Below, piece by piece: positions 38,740 to 48,234 of a stretch of 64,000 bases of DNA (the first letter of the stretch is position 1; each line of letters begins with the position of its first letter). Where the stretch lies: positions 858,939-922,938 of the forward strand of contig CM030941.1 in NCBI GenBank assembly GCA_018136815.1, read 5' to 3'. This stretch comes from Isochrysis galbana. Taxonomy: Eukaryota; Haptophyta; Isochrysidales; Isochrysidaceae. A program made the translations under genes and the position numbers. The notes beneath the pieces were generated by a model. The model searched no databases. It was not told where the DNA came from and was given only the letters and a program-made list of their open reading frames with translations.

Positions 38740-39374
38740 CCCCCCATGGGCGAACTAAGTATAAACTTAGTTGGAACTGAGGCCTTAGAGGCTAAAAAAG
38801 CGCAAGAAGCTCGTAGGCAGCAAGTGCTGAGGGACCGAGAGGACCAAGAGCGAGCATCAAAACGCAAGGCGTCTGACATTGTACGACATCAACTCGCGTG
38901 CGGACATGGCATCTTTCCCATTCAGCCCATCACTCGTGAATGGACGTCCAAGTCCGGTAAGTATTGTTCACGACTCATGATGCCTATTCAGCTAGCTTGG
39001 GCTCGATCAATCCACAAAAGCCAAGGCTTCACGGCAGGGCCGGGCAAGGACATTCCATTCTACTTGCTCGACATTGGAGGCGTTGAATTGGATGCCGGCT
39101 TGACGTATGTTGGTGCTTCGCGAGCAACCACCCCGTCAGCGTATGTGGTGCTGCTGTGGCTGACCCTTCTGGTGCCCTTGTGTTCCCCACGTGGGAGCGT
39201 TTTGAGCGAATTGGCGCTAAGGAGAGGGACAACAAGAAGAAGGCGATTGACCTCGCCTTGCGCCACAAGGAGTGCGCTCGCCTTGATCGTTTGGCACTTG
39301 ACTTTCGTGCAGCCAATCAGCCATTGTATGACTTTTGTGTGCGCGAGTGTGAGTCTGCTCGTCCTCGTGAGTGA
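38740..39374 (+). pseudogene. Decayed PIF1/Helitron-type helicase C-terminus
   Basis: SF1B DNA helicase of the PIF1/Helitron group; Helitron transposons carry such helicases fused to a Rep nuclease. The frame reads ACGHGIFPIQPITREWTSKS, PIQLAWARSIHKSQGFT and LDAGLTYVGASRATT, which are the last conserved motifs of the family (laWAxTIHKSQGxT, then YVAxSR). After about 39140 the reading must shift frame to continue ADPSGALVFPTWERFERIGA and RHKECARLDRLALDFR, so there is at least one frameshift. The Walker A and B half is absent: upstream sequence at 38400-38740 is non-coding. No Helitron 3' hairpin with CTRR end was identified. Confidence 0.7.
38750..38773. repeat. Short perfect hairpin
   Basis: AACTAAGT-ATAA-ACTTAGTT, an 8-bp stem, at the boundary between a repeat-A-like block and the helicase remnant. 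Confidence 0.6.
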
Positions 39375-40462
39375 TAGTGAGTAAGGGTTCGTAGTATGGT
39401 CAGTGCGGCCAGATGTCAATCCATAGTCAATAGTTTTATTTAGTTCTACTTTAGTTGCAGGCAAACGCGCCCACGCCCCTCCGGTCGAATGTGCGTAGCA
39501 CCCAATCCTGGAGATAGTACATACGTTGCTGCAAGCACATCGTCGTTCTCAACCGCAACCGGAAAGAGCCCTGGCTAGCATTCGGGGAGTCAAACAACAC
39601 GGAGTACACAACTCAGCTAACATCCCATGTCGATAGATTTCAGGCCGTTGTCTTTGGTACTACGAGGATTTTGATAAAGCTAAGTGGGCTGGGAATTTGT
39701 CAGCGGGAGGAGCGAGGCTCGGCGAAGCAGCGTGAGGGCACCGCAGATGTTGGAGCGGTGGTGGTGGCGATGGAGGCGGCGGCGCAATGGCTGCTAGGCG
39801 ATGTGAGCAGTGGAGAGGGAGGGAGCCACAGAAGAGCGAGCAACGGAGCGGAAGCAGGGAGCGGAGGGGTGATAGAGGGAGGGCCGAGAATGGAAGAGGT
39901 GAGAGAAGAGGAAGTGAGGGTGGAGAAGCGGAAGAGAATGACGAGGCCAGGTGGAAGGCGGTGAGGAAAGATGCATCCTAGGGAAGGCGAGTGAAGGCTA
40001 GGGGGAGATATCGGTGAACCTGACGGACGCGATCCCTATGAAGGGGGAGATGGGGGAGGCGACAAAGGGGCGGCGGAAGAGGCGGGGGTGCTCAAGGCAA
40101 AGGCAACCAACGGAGGGGTCAACCGGGGCAGTGGTGGAGCGCGTAGAGGCGTAGACAGCCGGAACTGAGGACCACGGATGGCTTCTCTGACCTATGACTT
40201 CTCACACCTACCGAGTTCCGACGGATTGCCGAGCCACGCACGAGACCTAGTCGCAGCATGCGCGCATCGTCAACAACCAGCTTGCGGTCGCCGAAAGGAT
40301 AGGCAGCAAGGCCACCTTGTGCAGCTGCCGCTACCGCCAACCTCTCCCAATCTGCCCAGTATTCAAGACCTAGCCTCCGCCGTCTCTACGCGGGAGGCAT
40401 CCCGCCGCCGCCGCCGCTGCCGCCACATATGACACGCCGCCGGCCAAATCCGCTCCGCCGAA
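39375..40462. other. Intergenic, no supported gene
   Basis: 39780-39960 is purine-rich. Frames on both strands are short or compositionally biased. Confidence 0.5.
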
Positions 40463-43054
40463 TCAAGAGATGGCAGCTATTCTGCCGCCGCGCGGCGCGC
40501 GCGCGCGTTGCAGATGTCGCAGCAGCCGTTCTATGGCCGCGGGCGTAACCCCTGAGATGGCCTGCGCGTCGCGCAACGTCGCCGGCCGCGCTGCATCAAG
40601 CTTCTCCACCTCTTCGCGTGAGAGGCCGGGGACCGAGGCAAAGTCGAGCCAGGGAGGAAGGCTGAGCGCCGCCTCAACTGCCTGCTTCGCCTTGGCGACG
40701 CGCGCCTCCTGCCGCTTGATGAACGCTGCGTACTTGACAAGGACCTCTACACTCTCGCGAGCCACTGGCTCAACTAGCGGCGCGGGCGTGCCGCTCGCCC
40801 CTAGCAGCCGCTCGACGTCGGCGAGGCTAACGCCGGGCATTGCGAGCACGCGGTCGGCACGCCGCGGAGCCCCGGGCAGCCGCTCCACAAGCCCTTCAGC
40901 GAGCAGTGCGCGCTCACCCACGCTCGCCCGCTCGAGCGCGGCAACTCCGCGCGCCACGGCGGCCTCCTTCGCTGTGTACTCCACGACCTCGGCGGGCGAA
41001 ACCAGCCCCACCTCCGCGGCACGACGTGTTAGCCGCGCGTCGGCATTGTCGGCGCGCAGCAGCAATCGATGCTCGGCACGCGAGGTGAACATACGGTAAG
41101 GCTCAGCTGTGCCGCGACTGACTAGGTCGTCAACGAGCACCCCTGCGTAGGCTTCCTCGCGCCCAAGCACCAACGGTGGCGCGCCGCGCACTGCGAGCGC
41201 GGCATTGGCGCCGGCGAGCAAGCCGAGCGCCGCCGCCTCCTCGTACCCTGTCGTGCCAAGGATCTGGCCGGCGAGGAAGAGCCCTGCACACGCACGCACC
41301 TCGAGGGTATGCCGCACCTGCGGCGGGTGGGAGGACAGACGTACGTCGGCGAGGCGAGGCCCTCCAGGCGGACAGCTGGGTCGGGTGGGGTCGGGAAGAG
41401 TGGAGGGGGAATTGCAAGAGGAGCTTGCTGAATTGCGCACCGCCCGCGGGTCAATGTACTCGTACTCAACGTCGTAAGCCGGTTGCACAATCCGTGCGTG
41501 CTCGAGTCCACCAATGGAGGCGACGATTCGGGCTTGCACCTGCGCCGTGCGGGCAAGGTGGTTCAGTCAGAGAATTCGACAAGGCTAGACCACCGCCGGG
41601 ATTTGGAGCTCGGACGGCACCACCCACCTCTGGGGGATACGCGCCCGAAATGCCGTTGGGGTAGACTAAATCCGTGTCGAGCCCCTCGGGCTCCAGCCAC
41701 ACCTGCATGTCACGGGTCATCAGGGACTCGCCACGGGGAAGTGCAGGGTATGGCAGGTAGGACCAGTTGAGCGGAAGCGGGCAGAGAAAGTCGGTGCCGC
41801 AAGAGACAAGGACGCGCCCATGGCGCCCAAACTCTTATTCGGGGTGCGCCGAACCTGATGGCGCCGCGCCTCGGGAAACCGTTCCACTTTGGTGGCGATC
41901 GAGGGGCAGTACCGTGGCCCATCGCCTGAAAGACCATGTCCAAGGAGTGGTGTCAAGGCGTTGCCGGAGGGTGAGGCGGGGTGGGGGGGGTGGGGGGGGG
42001 GTTGACTGGAGGGAGTAGAGGGCCGAATGCGCCCCGGCCTCGTCACCTTGATACGTGGGGAGTGTGTGCGAGCTCTCGCGCACAATACGGAGCGTCTCGT
42101 CAGTCGTGTGGGTCATAAAGCACGTGATAACACTGGGCGCGATGGGTGAGTCGCGTAGAGCGTTACGATACGAGAGAAAAGTGGGGGGGGCTTCTGACGG
42201 TTGCGCGGTCAGCCGCAGGTCGGACCATGCAATGGTTCGCCCGTCCAGGCGCGGGGGCGTGCCCGTCTTGAGTCGCGCTAGCGGTAGGCCTAGCCGGTCA
42301 AGGGTTGCCGCTACACCCACACTCGCGCCCTCCACTTCGAGAGCGCCCTCGTCGCCGTGCGCGGTGGCGCGCGCGAAGCGGCCCGCCGCGCGGCGGGTGC
42401 GGCCGATTAGTATCTCGCCGCGCAAGAAAGTGCCCGTGGTGAGCACGACGCAGCGCGCGCGCAGCGAGATGCCTTCTGCCGTGATAACTCCGTGCACTGC
42501 GCCATCCTCCACAATCAGGTCCTCGACTGAGGCCTCCACGAGCTGTAGGCGGTCCACACGCGCGAGCGCAGCCTGCATGGTTGTACGGTAGCGTGTGCGG
42601 TCAGCCTGCACGCGTGGCCCTTGTACGGCCGGACCCTTAGAGCGATTAAGCAGCCGGAAGTGGATGGCCGCCTCGTCGGCGACCTGCGGGCGATTGTATC
42701 GGGCGGGTGGATGGACATGGGCGTTGGGGCTTGGGCGGCCGGCCCAAGCCGCGCGCGGGGGCGGGGGCGCACCGATGCCATTAGCCCGCCCATCGCGTCC
42801 ACCTCGCGCACGAGGTGACCCTTGCCCACGCCACCGATCGAAGGGTTGCAAGACATCTCGCCAACCGTTGTGAGCCGCTGCGTGACAAGCAACGTGGTGC
42901 AGCCGGCGCGGCTAGCGGCTGCGGCCGCCTCGCAGCCGGCATGGCCGCCACCAACGACGAGAACGTCAGCGTCGAGCGACGAGGCCAGCGTGCTGCGCGC
43001 CCGCCCCCGCAACCAGCCGGACAGGGCCCGCGGCCTGCGGCGCAGGAGGCGCAT
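40463..43054 (-). CDS. mnmG: MnmG/GidA (MTO1) tRNA uridine-34 modification enzyme, six exons
   Basis: FAD-dependent subunit that, with MnmE, installs the 5-carboxymethylaminomethyl group (or its taurine relative) on wobble U34 of tRNAs; in eukaryotes it works in mitochondria or plastids. Exons 43054-42773, 42683-42047, 41925-41855, 41702-41628, 41539-41441 and 41317-40463 join in phase across introns of 89, 121, 152, 88 and 123 nt, giving about 672 residues, near the usual 630 plus a leader. The first 28 residues are Arg-rich ([20 protein letters not shown]), a targeting-type start. Then follow [15 protein letters not shown] (FAD), [123 protein letters not shown] and the helical C-terminal domain. 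Every exon junction restores a conserved motif. The fifth intron is 123 nt without an in-frame stop, so unspliced transcripts would add 41 residues. Confidence 0.92.
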
Positions 43055-43208
43055 CGCCTCTGCCGCCAGAAGAGGTTCGTCGATTGAGCCCTATTCATTC
43101 TACTCCCCAACTAGGAGAGACCAGGACCTGATTGACCAAGACAAGTCCCATCTATTGTCTATTTTCATGCTCAGTAAGTGTCAAGTGTGAATACTTGAGT
43201 GTTCCAGT

Positions 43209-43775
43209 GCGGCAGTGCGGCCCTAGCCACTAGCCATATACAGCATACAGCCATACGTGGTATTTAAACAGAGATTTCCAGAACTCGAACTCAAAACGCA
43301 CTCACTCCGCACCCATCCACCCATCCACCCATAGAGTAGACGAACCGGACGTATGGCTGTATGCTGTATATGGCTAGTTAGTGGCTAGGTGTCGAATCAA
43401 GCCGAAGCTTGATCGTGTCAAGTCCAAGTCTCATTCGGGGCACAATCTTGAGAGAGAGAGAGGGAGGGAGGGAGGGGAACGCGCTACATTACGACGGCAC
43501 ACGTCCCCACCTCCCAAAACTCAATCTAATAACTAACACCACTCAATCAACAAAAGAACTGAGAAACAAACATAAACGCTCGAAACAAACAAAGAAGGAG
43601 ACAAATGAATTGACGAGCGATGTGAAGCCTCGGTGTTCAGTATATCGAGCGAGCGGCGAACCATCGAGACAAGCCCTGAAAACAAAATTCGTTCGCACTA
43701 TCGAGTATCGAATCCGCTTTGAGTGCATGGAGATACTCTGGATTCGACACTAGGGCGCTAGGGCCGCACTGCCGC
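43209..43775. repeat. Nested inverted repeats, possible foldback element
   Basis: Outer arms: GCGGCAGTGCGGCCCTAG at 43209 and its reverse complement near 43757-43775. Inner arms: CTAGCCACTAGCCATATACA... (43223-43257) pairs with 43350-43388 over about 35 bp. The loop of the inner pair holds a CCCATCCACCCATCCA tandem. No gene is supported inside; a 114-codon frame is Lys/Arg/Thr-rich and unlike host genes. Confidence 0.65.
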
Positions 43776-43880
43776 AAACGAGCCTCAGCCGGAGATCATA
43801 AACCACATTTTATGATCTCGGGTTTTGGCACCGTCGCCCGCGGCAGCGCCAATGCCGGCCGCGGCGGAAGACAGAGAAGG

Positions 43881-43980
43881 NNNNNNNNNNNNNNNNNNNN
43901 NNNNNNNNNNNNNNNNNNNNNNNNNNNNNNNNNNNNNNNNNNNNNNNNNNNNNNNNNNNNNNNNNNNNNNNNNNNNNNNN
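43881..43980. other. Assembly gap (100 N)
   Basis: Exactly 100 N, a nominal gap size. It lies in the 3' flank of the TMEM138-like gene. Confidence 0.95.
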
Positions 43981-44175
43981 TTGGGCGGGCCTGGTGGCGG
44001 CCATCTCCTTACCTCTAATGTTAAATGCCGGCATCTCATATGCCACCTCACACCTTTGTTTGTTCCCAGTTCTTACGGCATGCCACATGGCGCTCCCGTT
44101 TCTGCTGCGTGCTGACAAACAGGCACCAACACTGTGACTACAAGCATTCCTGACTCCTTGTGCACTGTCCCGAGA

Positions 44176-44779
44176 CTATCGATTGCTTCCCCATCGACGA
44201 GCTCCACTTAGGGAGGACTTCACGACTGGCCGGCCAAGCGAAAACACAGCAGTTGCGCAACTGTAGTACAGAAACAGCGTGGTCACAATGTATGTGATAT
44301 AAAAGCCCAGGTGGAGCGAGCGACTCCAGTGATTGATTGTCCTGATGTAAGGGAAGGGGACAGAGAAGCTTCATCCTCAGGGATATTGCATCAATCCGTT
44401 CGCTGGCTCACAAGATTTATGTTGCTACTGCACACAGTCCGCAGGCTTTGGCAGGAGCGGCGTACGAGCGCAGCATGATGCGGTAAACTCTGATCACGAT
44501 GGATGAAAGGAGAGCCAGGATCTGAATGATAAAGCTGCCCTTGTACGAGAGTATCGCATCGATCACCCACCCATGCGCAGGCGCAGCACTCGCTACCAGG
44601 TTGGCTGTGAAGATGAGGAGCAGGATCCGTATTGTGAATTGCGCACCGAGTGCGCCCAGCTCAGTGCTCTGCTGTGTGCCCGACGGATATGCGCCGTGGC
44701 CAAAGGCACAGACGGCAGAGTCTAGGACGAGCAGCACATAGATGCTCGCGATGCTCGAGCTGTATGCACCGACCTTCAT
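44176..44779 (-). CDS. TMEM138-like four-helix ciliary membrane protein, two exons
   Basis: TMEM138 is a small membrane protein of the ciliary transition zone and vesicle traffic. Exon 1 44779-44466 and exon 2 44341-44176 join in phase (CTC|GTACGC ... CATCAG|G, intron 124 nt), giving 159 residues; human TMEM138 has 162. Four hydrophobic helices are visible: ASIYVLLVLDSAVCAFG, TIRILLLIFTANLVASA, FIIQILALLSSIVIRVY and, in exon 2, GFYITYIVTTLFLYYSCATA. The pattern YSSS-x-hydrophobic helix, then a helix followed by a YKG/FKG-type turn (AILSYKGSFIIQI), then W before the last helix (INHWSRSLHLGFY) parallels TMEM138. The identity is by pattern and length, so moderate. An alternative is another small tetraspan family. 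A flagellated host would fit. Confidence 0.55.
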
Positions 44780-44879
44780 GGGCGGCCGCTCGCCCCTCGC
44801 CGTTCGCACTGCCCGGCGCCGCTCCAACCGCGCAGTTTCTTCAAGCTGGCACCCGCACCGCCAGTCTTTGATTACTTTA

Positions 44880-45115
44880 AATAGAGCCTCTCTACTCTAC
44901 TCTGCTCCTGCTTTAGAGTACTCTAGAGTACTAGTAGAGTACTGTACTCTACACTAGAGTAGTAGAGCTCTACTAGAGCTGGCTCTACTGTAGATACCTA
45001 CTTTTCTCTTGAGTACTCTAGAGTAGAGAAGAGCTACTCTACTTTACGAATAGAGTAGAGTAGAGTAGAGTAGAGTAGACTAATCCTAGCGTAGAGTAGG
45101 AGTAGAGTAGAGCTC
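44880..45115. repeat. TAGAG/CTCTA satellite upstream of a gene start
   Basis: More than 30 copies of TAGAG or CTCTA in about 230 bp, in both orientations, including (AGAGT)n at 45053-45078. It ends about 45 bp before the start codon at 45159. Shorter clusters of the same word lie at 62865-63000, upstream of the gene at 63186. Confidence 0.8.
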
Positions 45116-45158
45116 TTCCTCCCCCCCATCCCTCGCAGCAGCGCCCCTCGCCGCCCAA

Positions 45159-46571
45159 ATGACCCGCCAGCTGCGCGCCCCGCTCTTCGCCGCGCTGCTG
45201 CTGCTCATCGCGCCGGCGGCGGCGGCGCTGCTCCCCTGCGGACTCCCCGTGGACGCTGTGCGCCGCATCCCCGCGCGCGCTGCGCTGCCGCGCTGCTGCG
45301 CTGAGGCGGAACGCGCCGCAGCACTGCGTGCGGAACTGGCACGGCTGCAGGCGGAGGAGGCAGCGCTCAACGAGGAGGAGGCGGAGCTGCTCGACGAGCT
45401 CGACGAGCTTGCCGACCTGGACGATGATGAGCTGGCGCTGTTTGGGCTCGATCGCTCGGGCGCGCCCGCCGCTGCTTCACTGCCGCCGCTCGCTGCTGCG
45501 CCACCTCCTACATCCCGCGTTGCACCTGATGCGCCGCTGGCCGACACGCTGCCGGCCGACGCGATCGTATGCATCGCGGGCTGTGACACGCTGCTCGGGC
45601 GCACACTGCTCGAGACCGTACGTGCTGACGCGGCGGCGAGCAGTTGGCGGCTGCGCCCGCTGGGCGTGCCGTGGGCCGGGGCGGCGCCCGGTATATTGTG
45701 TAACGCATCAGCGCTTGTCATCCTTTCTGAGGGCGCAGCAGGCCCAGGCGGCGTGCCAACGGGCGAGGTGGGCGAGCTTCTCGATGCCCTTCCTGAAGAG
45801 AGCATATGTCGGCTGGTCTATGTCTCTGTCCACGGGGCGGAGCGCACGTCGGAGCTGCCCTTCTCTCTACAAAATGCGTTGGGCGGCCGGCTCGACCGCG
45901 CGCGCGCAGCTGAGGGCGAGGTGCGGCTGCGTGCTGAGGGACGGCTGCCATCGGTGAGCGTGCTGCGGCTTGGTGGAGTGCGCGAGAGCAGTGACGGCGC
46001 GCCGTGCGAGCTTGCACCAGGCGACGCGCTCCGCGGGGAAGTGGGCGCACTGACAGCGGCAGAGCTGCTTCTACGCACGCTAACCGCATCAGAGGTCATC
46101 AACACCACCTTTTCGGCGGGCCCGCCGCCGGCCGGAGGCGTCGCCAGCTGGGACGACGAGCTCCTCAAGCTACGTGGCCCCGAGGTGTACCGGCGCCGAC
46201 TAGGTGCTGGTCTCGCGGTAGGCGAGCCGCTCGTCGACTGGGTGCGCACATGGGCACGCGAGCGCGGCGCCGTCGGCCTCACGAGCAAGGTGCAGATCGA
46301 GAATGTGCCGAACGGCGCGCTGGTGCGCTTCGTGTGCGGCGCAGCCACATATGACGCCACGGGAGAGGCCAGCAGCCAGCGGCCGGTCAGCGCCGGCACG
46401 TCGGGCGAGGGTGCCCTGCTGGTGGTCGCCGAGTCCTCGCCCTACGAGCGGGTGCGTGTGGCGCGAGCTGAGATGGAGGGCAACACGCAGCCCAAGGAGA
46501 TGTCCGAGGCCACATTGCTGGAGCGCCTCGACCGCGACCTCAGCGCACTGGAGCGGGCGCGCGGTGGCTGA
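45159..46571 (+). CDS. Secreted or plastid-targeted Rossmann-fold (atypical SDR-like) protein
   Basis: A 470-residue frame from the ATG at 45159. Residues 1-23 form a signal peptide (APLFAALLLLIAPAAAALLP); the basic, Ala-rich stretch after it (VRRIPARAALPRC) suits a bipartite plastid leader. Residues 48-95 are an acidic coiled coil (ELARLQAEEAALNEEEAELL). A nucleotide-binding-like unit starts at about 130: AIVCIAGCDTLLGRTLLETV, a beta-strand then a glycine-containing turn, followed by ALVILSEG and LVYVSVHGAE, the strand-4/strand-5 pattern of NAD(P)-binding atypical SDR proteins. Ser/Tyr catalytic residues of classical SDRs are not clear. The C-terminal part (LTSKVQIENVPNGALVRFVC) is unassigned. 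Substrate unknown. Confidence 0.6.
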   Translation: MTRQLRAPLFAALLLLIAPAAAALLPCGLPVDAVRRIPARAALPRCCAEAERAAALRAELARLQAEEAALNEEEAELLDELDELADLDDDELALFGLDRSGAPAAASLPPLAAAPPPTSRVAPDAPLADTLPADAIVCIAGCDTLLGRTLLETVRADAAASSWRLRPLGVPWAGAAPGILCNASALVILSEGAAGPGGVPTGEVGELLDALPEESICRLVYVSVHGAERTSELPFSLQNALGGRLDRARAAEGEVRLRAEGRLPSVSVLRLGGVRESSDGAPCELAPGDALRGEVGALTAAELLLRTLTASEVINTTFSAGPPPAGGVASWDDELLKLRGPEVYRRRLGAGLAVGEPLVDWVRTWARERGAVGLTSKVQIENVPNGALVRFVCGAATYDATGEASSQRPVSAGTSGEGALLVVAESSPYERVRVARAEMEGNTQPKEMSEATLLERLDRDLSALERARGG

Positions 46572-47507
46572 AACGCAGCGATCGGCCGGCCCCGTCGCGC
46601 CGCGAGCGGGCGGCCATGAAGAGAGGGCGACGCGTGCCGTGCTGACCCTAAGGCAGTTTCTGGGTGATGCGGCGGCAATGGGCGTGCTTTTAATCGGCCG
46701 TCTTGCACATTCCTCATGTTGCGAGGCTCAGTGGAACGCCCGTGGCGAGGACGGGGGGAAGGGTCAGGGTCCTCTCCCCTCCCTCTCATCTGCCCAGAGT
46801 GGGCATTGGAAAGGATGGGTGCTGTGTGTTGGGCGCTGGGTAATGGATTGCGCTGCTCGAGCATCGAGACTAGAATCGCTAGATGGCGAGCCGCTTCCAC
46901 CAAGCCTAGTCGATCTCGCGTCCTCTTTCTAGAGCGATCGGGGAGAAAGGGGGCGGGGACGGTTGTGAGGATAAATGGAGAGCGCCCTATCATGTTGCGG
47001 GCAGGGGAAAGCCGTCCTCTAGGTTGCCTGAGATAGGCTCTCTCGTCTTCCCTATTGTGTTCCGTCCCCCCCCCCCTCATGGTCTGTCCGACTCTTGTTT
47101 TCACGGCCATCGTGATCACTTCTTTTCGTCGGGATCCAACGACGCTTCCGCCTTTTTCTTCGCTGTCGTTTTTCTGTGTGCGTGTCTTCTCTTCCCCCGA
47201 CGCGTTCTCACCCCTCCAATGCCTCGTCGGGTTCCTGCGCGTCCCCGTCGCGCTCGTTCTGAATCTTTCTCCGCTTGGGCTCATGCTCTTAATTATTTAT
47301 CCTGATGAGAGCAGTACCGCTACTGCCACTAGCCATTTAAAACATCTGAAGATTCTGCCACTAGCCATGTACCCACCCGCTAGCAAAGGCAGAGAGACGG
47401 TCTGATCCCGTACATGGCCAATGACACTGAATGCGAACAATACTTCAAAGACGAGCCCACATCCACATCTACATCTACAGCAAAACTTTAGGGCGAGAGT
47501 AAAAAAA

Positions 47508-47588
47508 ACTGAAGATTCGGATTCGGGCTACTACTACTAGCTACAAAGGACTACGCACTCACGGTACCGACTCACGCCATTGCCTATA
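47508..47588 (+). repeat. Dispersed repeat B, second copy
   Basis: CTGAAGATTCGGATTCGGGC...CACGGTACCGACTCACGCCA. Inverted copy at 33333-33418. Confidence 0.75.
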
Positions 47589-47800
47589 ACTACTTTTATA
47601 TGAGTAGGAAGCCAATGGGGGCCTCGCGCCCCCCTCTCTCCATCGCAGACACCCTCTGGTGGGTGGGACTGCACAACCAACCTCAGCCGCTGCCTGTTGG
47701 CAGCGGGGCTGAGCTGACATCACAACTGTCCAGACTCTCGCCCAGCGCGCGCCGCACGCATTCGCCTGCACTGGCCCCTGATCGTACTGACCCCCCCCCA
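47588..47800 (+). repeat. Dispersed repeat A, copy 2
   Basis: ACTACTTTTATATGAGTAGG...GCCAATGGGGGCCTCGCGCC...CTGCACTGGCCC. Same orientation and word order as 32563-32775, with scattered substitutions and small indels. Confidence 0.85.
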
Positions 47801-48234
47801 CCACCACTGACATTGTCCATTGTGATCTCAGCCTTCCTATTCGCCAATAGCCAATAGTACTACTATGATGGTACACGAGGCGGCGGATGCGAGCTCCAAC
47901 AAGCACCAAGTCATGCGCTACTTCATGCAATGTCCCTCCACACCAATGCCAACAAAGAAGAAGGGCAAGACATGAGAGAGATGGGTGGGAGAATACCACC
48001 ACCACTATGGGTGGGGATCTCCGGATTGCATGGCTGCCACATGAGATATCCCCTTACCCGGCAAGAAATGCACCTCCGTCATAGGTAAGGGCAAAATTAA
48101 GGCACACTCACATTCTTAACCTGACCAAGACTCATGTCGGCAGCAGCAGCGGGACACGGCGCACGGTGTCCGGCAGTCTCTCGAGCGAGAATGGGAGAAG
48201 CCCCCCCCCCCCCGCCCCCCCCATCCCCCCCGCC

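Larger units (their letters stand above)
46572..48234. other. Intergenic region with repeats A and B
   Basis: 47344 and 47510 carry CTGAAGATTC words also seen near 3975 and 33405. Repeat B is at 47508-47588 and repeat A at 47588-47800. The long minus-strand frame over 46442-47284 is Arg-rich and antisense to the preceding gene. No gene is supported. Confidence 0.5.

Noticed and set aside
38314..38740. N-terminal half of the helicase frame
   Set aside because: Gly/Pro-rich low-complexity translation overlapping a repeat-A relative; no helicase Walker motif present.
46442..47284. A 280-codon minus-strand frame
   Set aside because: Arg/Ser/Gly-rich, partly antisense to the Rossmann-fold gene, with no protein-like pattern.
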